Positions 58,920-64,000 of a DNA stretch of 64,000 nucleotides are shown here, piece after piece. Within the stretch, counting starts at the first letter, position 1. The number at the start of each line of letters is the position of its first letter. The DNA comes from Panorpa germanica. Lineage: Eukaryota > Arthropoda > Insecta > Mecoptera > Panorpidae. The position numbers and the translations under genes are program-made. The DNA is taken from assembly GCA_963678705.1 (NCBI GenBank), contig OY783221.1, positions 3,472,001 through 3,536,000 of the forward strand, given 5' to 3'. Below the pieces are notes generated by a model. The model made no database searches and was not told the DNA's origin. It saw nothing but the letters and a program-made list of their open reading frames with translations.

Positions 58920-59022
58920 TTGAACATAAAATCAATTAACTTAAAGAATAATGAAACCCAGAAAAGATATCACTGGTTTTCAAATTGAGTCTGAAGACAC
59001 AGAAGTCTGGCGTTACTCAAAA
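58920..59022 (-). repeat. SINE fragment with tRNA-like head (copy E)
   Basis: On the minus strand GTAACGCCAGACTTCTGTGT, then CTTCAGACTCAATTT and CCAGTGATATCTTTTCTGGG, matches the head and junction of the family. The B-box is mutated (AGACTCAATTT), and the body beyond TCTGGGTTTCATTA is lost. Confidence 0.6.
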
Positions 59023-60842
59023 CTATAAAAATATAGCGGGAAATTCAAATTTTTTCTTCAAAAATTTTCTTATAGTACAGCAGGTTTAATTTTTTGAATC
59101 TTATCTCTCCCTTACATACATCGCAAACATATTTATCTTATGCGTTCGAATTTTTGTTCTCTTGAATAGTTTGTAGGACTTTGAAAAATCATCAGAAGTT
59201 AACAGACGTCAGGCAAGCAAGTACAAAATAGGTGCCTTAGCTAATGACACCACCACTACTAATGCTACTTCGATATACCACAAACCCAACTATAATTTAC
59301 TTTTTAAACCTTTGACAACTTTTTTTAGGAACTGGAAAACAAAATTTAAAAGTAAAAGTCAAACAATTCAACAATAAATTAGCTTTACTACCACTGACGT
59401 CATACAAGTAGAATTTAAATGAAGTATGGTACATGATATATAAATTCTCATCTTCTAAAATGTTAACATGATATGCATATACTAGCTTTGATCTTTCAAC
59501 TTTAAAAATATTCATATGTCTGTACTTGTACATAGCATAGAGCTTTATAGTTTACTAGAATGGCTAATTCATTTCTCTTCTAATTTATATAATATAATAT
59601 TCAAACCGGCAAATGCTGTGCACAGAACATATCCGGTATACAACGCTTGTTTCGTGAGGAAAATTAAAGAACCTGATACAGTATAACGTAAAATAGATAA
59701 TGTGTAACAAAAGAGGCTGTACCAGTATACCATACAACATGAACAACAGGGTGGGGTACAACTCATACTCATTATTTAATTTCATCAAGTTCATACTCAT
59801 ATACATAAACCAGAGTATTTTTATAATCCATTTTAAATTAAATTTCATAGCTTGTTTCTTAGTTAAGCAATGTTTACACCCAGCTTTGTATGTAGTCTAG
59901 ATTTTGATTTTAATTCGGCAAACACACTGTTAAAAGGACGGTCATATATTTTGTTAAATTTTTCGTATTTATTTGCTGAAAGCTTACAGACCACATTTTT
60001 GTTCGAGTCCAACATAACTTCAGTTACATGAAGGAAAATATCTCGAATACATTTTTCATTAGGTAACTGTGATCGGTGGTTAATAAAACTAGAGTTGAAA
60101 ATTATGACTTAACTGAAGTTTTATTGATAGTTGAAAAAACTGTATACACAAATAATGCGCTGAGCTATGGTATGTTAAAAACATTTCAATTAATTTGTAT
60201 TGATATCTAAATTCTAAATTTTGAAGATTAACTTTCTAATTGCTTCTTACTTTTGCTTACTTTACTCATACTAGACGATACAGAAGTTCTTATATACCAA
60301 ATTTCAACTTTATATCTGTTTTTAAATTTCGCAAGTTTTTATTCTGTTTATATTTATTTTTTATTTACATTTGATCCATATTATATTATAAATGAGAAGA
60401 CACTAGCTATTTGAGGTTTTTTTACTCATGATGATGTCCCTGGTTTCGCAGGTCGTGGTAGCTTCACCCTTTATATAATATTTCTTCAACAAAAAAGAAT
60501 AAAACCTACAGATTCAAGAAATAGATACTTCTTTTAACTTAATAAATAATTTGAAACACGAGAATAATTCATTAACAGTGTAGAAGTAGTATACAAGTTT
60601 CTTGACAATCATTTATGAAACATTATCTGCTTTAAGGTTCGTTGTTCGAAGGAAGTTCACTTAAAACGGATATTTCGTTATATGTACAACAAAACTTAAC
60701 GGTTGTACGTAGCCGTTGCTGTTGCCGTTGTGTCGTTAACAGCATGAGCTGACATTTATAATAATACCGTATACCGGACATGGCTGATAAGCATTTGCTA
60801 GACACATTCAATGGAGGAAAATATAGCTTACATGGTTATTAA
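59023..60842. other. AT-rich non-coding stretch
   Basis: Short overlapping ORFs at 59569-59900 on both strands have no known motifs. A GTTGC-rich patch is at about 60712-60735. Confidence 0.5.
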
Positions 60843-60874
60843 ATATATATATATATAAGTGTGTGTGTGTGTGT
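60843..60874. repeat. Compound (AT)n(GT)n microsatellite
   Basis: A run of AT units (60843-60857) is followed by GT units (60859-60874). Confidence 0.9.
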
Positions 60875-61435
60875 CCAATTTGTTATAGTCCTAATGTTTA
60901 GCAAAGTTTTCAGCAATATATTTTCTAGTTCCTTTATCTCTTCAATACTCTCACAATTAGTTTTCCAACTTTCTTATTAAATGTTCCATAGCTTACAGCG
61001 GTGAAACAGAATTTCAAATTTTAAATAGAGATGTCTCCGTCAAATTTTGATTTAAAAGAAAAATTTAAAAACCAATGGACATACGAATATTCGAATAACA
61101 TTTCAAAAGTAGTTTAATATTGGAATGTGAACAATATTTACGTTTAATTTGGAATGCTTTTAATGTAAAACGTAGAACCTATACGATTATCATTAATTAA
61201 AGACTAATTGTTGACTTAATTATTAGCTTTGTTGGCATACTTGAAAGCTAAGCATCACCGTACCGTAGTGTTCTACAGTGTACAAGCACGAAAACGGAGT
61301 ATGATAATGTTGACACATTTCATCTGCTCTCTGAAGTTATCTCTCGTTGACAGGTCGTCTGCTTATATATTTACATACTTCATAATTACATGAATGTAAA
61401 TATCAAATACTTGAACTATTTGAGATTTTTGCATG

Positions 61436-61525
61436 AGGGCAACCCCTCCCTTCCGAATGATTACATCTCTCAGTGCCGGTGCCGGCGTCCCAGCCATTGC
61501 TACAGGGCAAAGGTAATCAACTTCT
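61436..61525. other. Small GC-rich exon-like island
   Basis: About 85 bp of GC-rich DNA. On the minus strand ACCTTTGCCCTGTAG is a fair acceptor, followed by CAATGGCTGGGACG and an open frame MAGTPAPALRDVIIRKGGVA, then LMQKSQ. On the plus strand the island ends in a fair donor, GGGCAAAG then GTAATC, with frame DYISQCRCRRPSHCYRAK. Neither is recognised and the strand is undecided. Confidence 0.25.
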
Positions 61526-64000
61526 CCTCAGATCCTACGTTATGAAATGGTAAGTAGGACCTAAATTAATAAAGAGGAGGAATAATGTTTGACGTGGGAC
61601 TGATAGGTATATAATGAGTAGGGTTGGAAATTCAATTTCGTGGATCGATTAAATAAAGAGAGTACGTAAGTCTAAATTATTGGGTGGTGAGATACGTCAA
61701 GAGCATGGATTGTGTGGAGAATTGGTTTAGTTGACAAAAAGTTTGTTTGCATAGCCCCATATATAAATTAACATGTTTTCGTGTACACGGTTTTAATGTA
61801 TGTCTTCAATATTTGTCAAGAAGGCAGTGCTGGATTTAGATTTTATAGGCCTGTGTGTCATTGACATTAAAAGACTTCAATGATATTAAAAAAGAAACTC
61901 TTACTTCTGTAACATTTTTAGAAAGACGTTGAATATGTTAATTTCATATTTACAACTTCGCAAACAGGAAAGAGAACGCGTAAGAGCGAGATACGTGATT
62001 CATCATGTACTCTGTTGGTGTCGTCACAAAATAATTAAAAGCGTTATCTATTTAATAAAACACATAACAATAAGTGAAAGTCCTTTAAACATAATAGGCT
62101 TTTGTCCTATGTCTTAACTTCTATAAAACGGTACTATATAATTGATTAAGTTGGTTACTAGAACCTTACTTTTACATTCCAAATGTATGTTACCTCACAA
62201 CCGCTAGTTGCTATTTATTTTATACAACACAGATATATTCTTTACAGAACTCTTACAAATTTAAAGGTTACCAACCTTACAGCTCATAAATCTCTGCTAT
62301 GTGTATTTATATATCAAAATATCAAATATTAATTACAGCTATTTTAAGGAACAATCAAATTTCAATATTATGTCTGTCGTAACAGGGTTAAATAAAATAA
62401 AAACTTACTATTCTTTGAGTTGACTTGATTATTTCGACTACCAACAGCACTGACCTACTCAACAAATAACTGACGTTAAAATGCATTTTACGTCATACAA
62501 ATGGCCGACCATTTCTAGCGCTAAAACTACAATTAAAATTTTTAATTGCTATGTCTTCGTCAACATTTAGAGACACGCCAATACACATTTATTAACATTT
62601 CAATCAACAATTGAAAAATCGACCACTAAAAAATGAGGACACAAGCCCATTATAGAGATAAACCAAATAAAAATCGTATTTTTCCCCAATGTTCAGCCAT
62701 ACTGGTACTCCTTATATGTCAAGTAAATTTACTGGAAGGTTATCCTACATACAAAATATTCTTGACAATGACAAGATTTTAAAATATGTTTCTTAGTAAT
62801 GAACCAACTTCCCCTCAATACATAACATACTTCATCTTGTCTGTTAGATGCAGCTTCATCCTCTCTACCCTCTACTCCTTCCCCTAACCCTTTCATTCAC
62901 CCTACGTTTGTTATCAGTCCATACAAAATGTTCTTCTATGTGACCTCAATTCAATTCTATTGTAAGTGTTCGCCAAGCAATTTCATACAAAATATTTTGT
63001 GTATATCCATGACATAGTTTGTTCCTTTTTTATATAAATTTTCAAGTCAACAAAAGAAAAACACTAAATGTTTTCAAGTAAATCCTGTCAAACATTTTTC
63101 GGTTCAATGAAAATAAACAGGAAGTACTCTACTTTTTATAGAAAACACTTCCAAATATTATTGTCAATAAGGAAAATATATTTTAAAATATCAGTTATCG
63201 GCAACCTTTAATGGGAATAAATAGTAAAAAAGTTCAAGTTCTAAAAAGTTTCAGAAATTTTCAAGTCCTTCTTTTGACTTTTATTATACATGTTCAAGCG
63301 TTGTTGGTTCATTGAAGCATTGAATGCTGTACTTGCCTAACGCCACGAAAGAAACTATTTCTTTTACGTTTAAAATATTATTTAAAATCTATTCAAATAT
63401 AATCCGATCTTTATTACTTACATTTTGTATAAAATCTAAGATTGTTTGAATACGTTTTGCGCCAATGTACCGCTAATGTTTAGGAAGAACTACCAGTCAA
63501 GAGCTTATACAGTCTTACGAGATTCATTGTGTAGATTTCACACGTAGTTGTGAAAAAATATGCGTACTACAGAACCGTCTAGATCACCTGAATTTACCTG
63601 AATAATAAAAGCCATATAAAACAAACTAATGAACCCCAAATAAAACTATTAAAAATACACTACAACATTAATTAATAATATTTATTTAAATCCGGCGACT
63701 ATGACCTAGTTTAAAAAATTAGAGTGTCCTTTATTGCAGCTTCACTGTTTTGATTAAATTGCAGGTGAATCCTGCACTTTATATTTTATTTATTCATTTT
63801 ATTTAAATTGGCGAATTTCTTTCTATTATTATACATAAATATATGTGTAAACTATAAAGAAAAATACACTTCATATTAAAATTAATTAAAATTCCATGCA
63901 AGATATGATTCTTAGCATTTAATTGAAAATTCCGAACAATGGATATTGCTCCTAGTATAATCTATTCAATAATTCAATAAAGATTATATAAACGAGCATT
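61526..64000. other. AT-rich non-coding stretch
   Basis: The GCAGTGCTGGATTTAG phrase near 61827 parallels one near 30583. A minus-strand TTTTATTATTCAG then GTAAAT junction near 63600 is a weak recursive-splice-like site. No gene is supported to the end of the window. Confidence 0.45.

Noticed and set aside
1-64000. CRISPR array, prokaryotic operon, phage or plasmid functions
   Set aside because: There are no regularly spaced repeats, no long ORFs, no ribosome binding sites, and the recognisable genes are eukaryotic transposon remains.
1-64000. Endogenous viral sequence
   Set aside because: I saw no open frame or motif pointing to a virus; reverse-transcriptase-related pieces are all of non-LTR type.

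Overview
The window reads as nuclear DNA of an arthropod, most likely an insect. It is strongly AT-rich and almost free of coding sequence. It has no operons, ribosome binding sites or long ORFs; the longest ORF is 127 codons. It carries the remains of animal transposon families: mariner, hAT, several non-LTR retrotransposon lineages, tRNA-derived SINEs and MITEs. The species cannot be named from the sequence. The best overall reading is a large intron, or intron plus intergenic DNA, of a big gene, with a few small exon-like islands in a sea of decayed mobile elements. No complete protein-coding gene can be supported.

Layout. 1-6.4 kb: a truncated LINE 3' end with a hairpin (1138-1496), a GC-richer unexplained island (3333-3560), a minus-strand LINE C-terminus (4505-4870) and a plus-strand SINE (5015-5250). 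6.4-6.5 kb: a minus-strand splice-acceptor/exon-like segment with a recursive-splice-like junction. 10-21 kb: MITE copies, a decayed mariner (15981-16215), LINE fragments, a 29-bp perfect dispersed repeat, and an Ala-rich exon-like island (about 20353-20560). 24-26.5 kb: three SINE copies, then the strongest splice-related signal, a ratchet-like junction at 26398/26399 followed by a segment encoding a C2-domain-like DPYVKI stretch. 27.6-34.2 kb: truncated LINEs, one bounded by a perfect 14-bp target-site duplication (29341-29957), and a LINE remnant abutting a probably 5'-inverted copy (33420-34210). 34.9-45.6 kb: a tRNA-like SINE head, a long TA microsatellite, an exon-like segment at 36106, a LINE with RNase H remains (39310-39903) and a GGGACC-repeat island. 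47-55 kb: a LINE C-terminus, hAT-like elements (one hosting two nested insertions), an internally deleted mariner with intact terminal inverted repeats, a third MITE copy, a TATA/Inr promoter-like site and a 36-bp inverted repeat. 55-64 kb: mostly plain AT-rich DNA with a possible Ser/Thr/acidic terminal exon (57855-58051).

The genes do not act together as a pathway: almost every recognisable coding fragment is a broken transposase or reverse-transcriptase ORF. The elements worth follow-up are the recursive-splice-like sites, a locally amplified tRNA-derived SINE family (about seven copies plus weaker fragments), a three-copy MITE family, the nested hAT locus and an apparent excess of the 7-mer ACTCGTA. 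I saw no evidence of a novel defence, regulatory or metabolic system.
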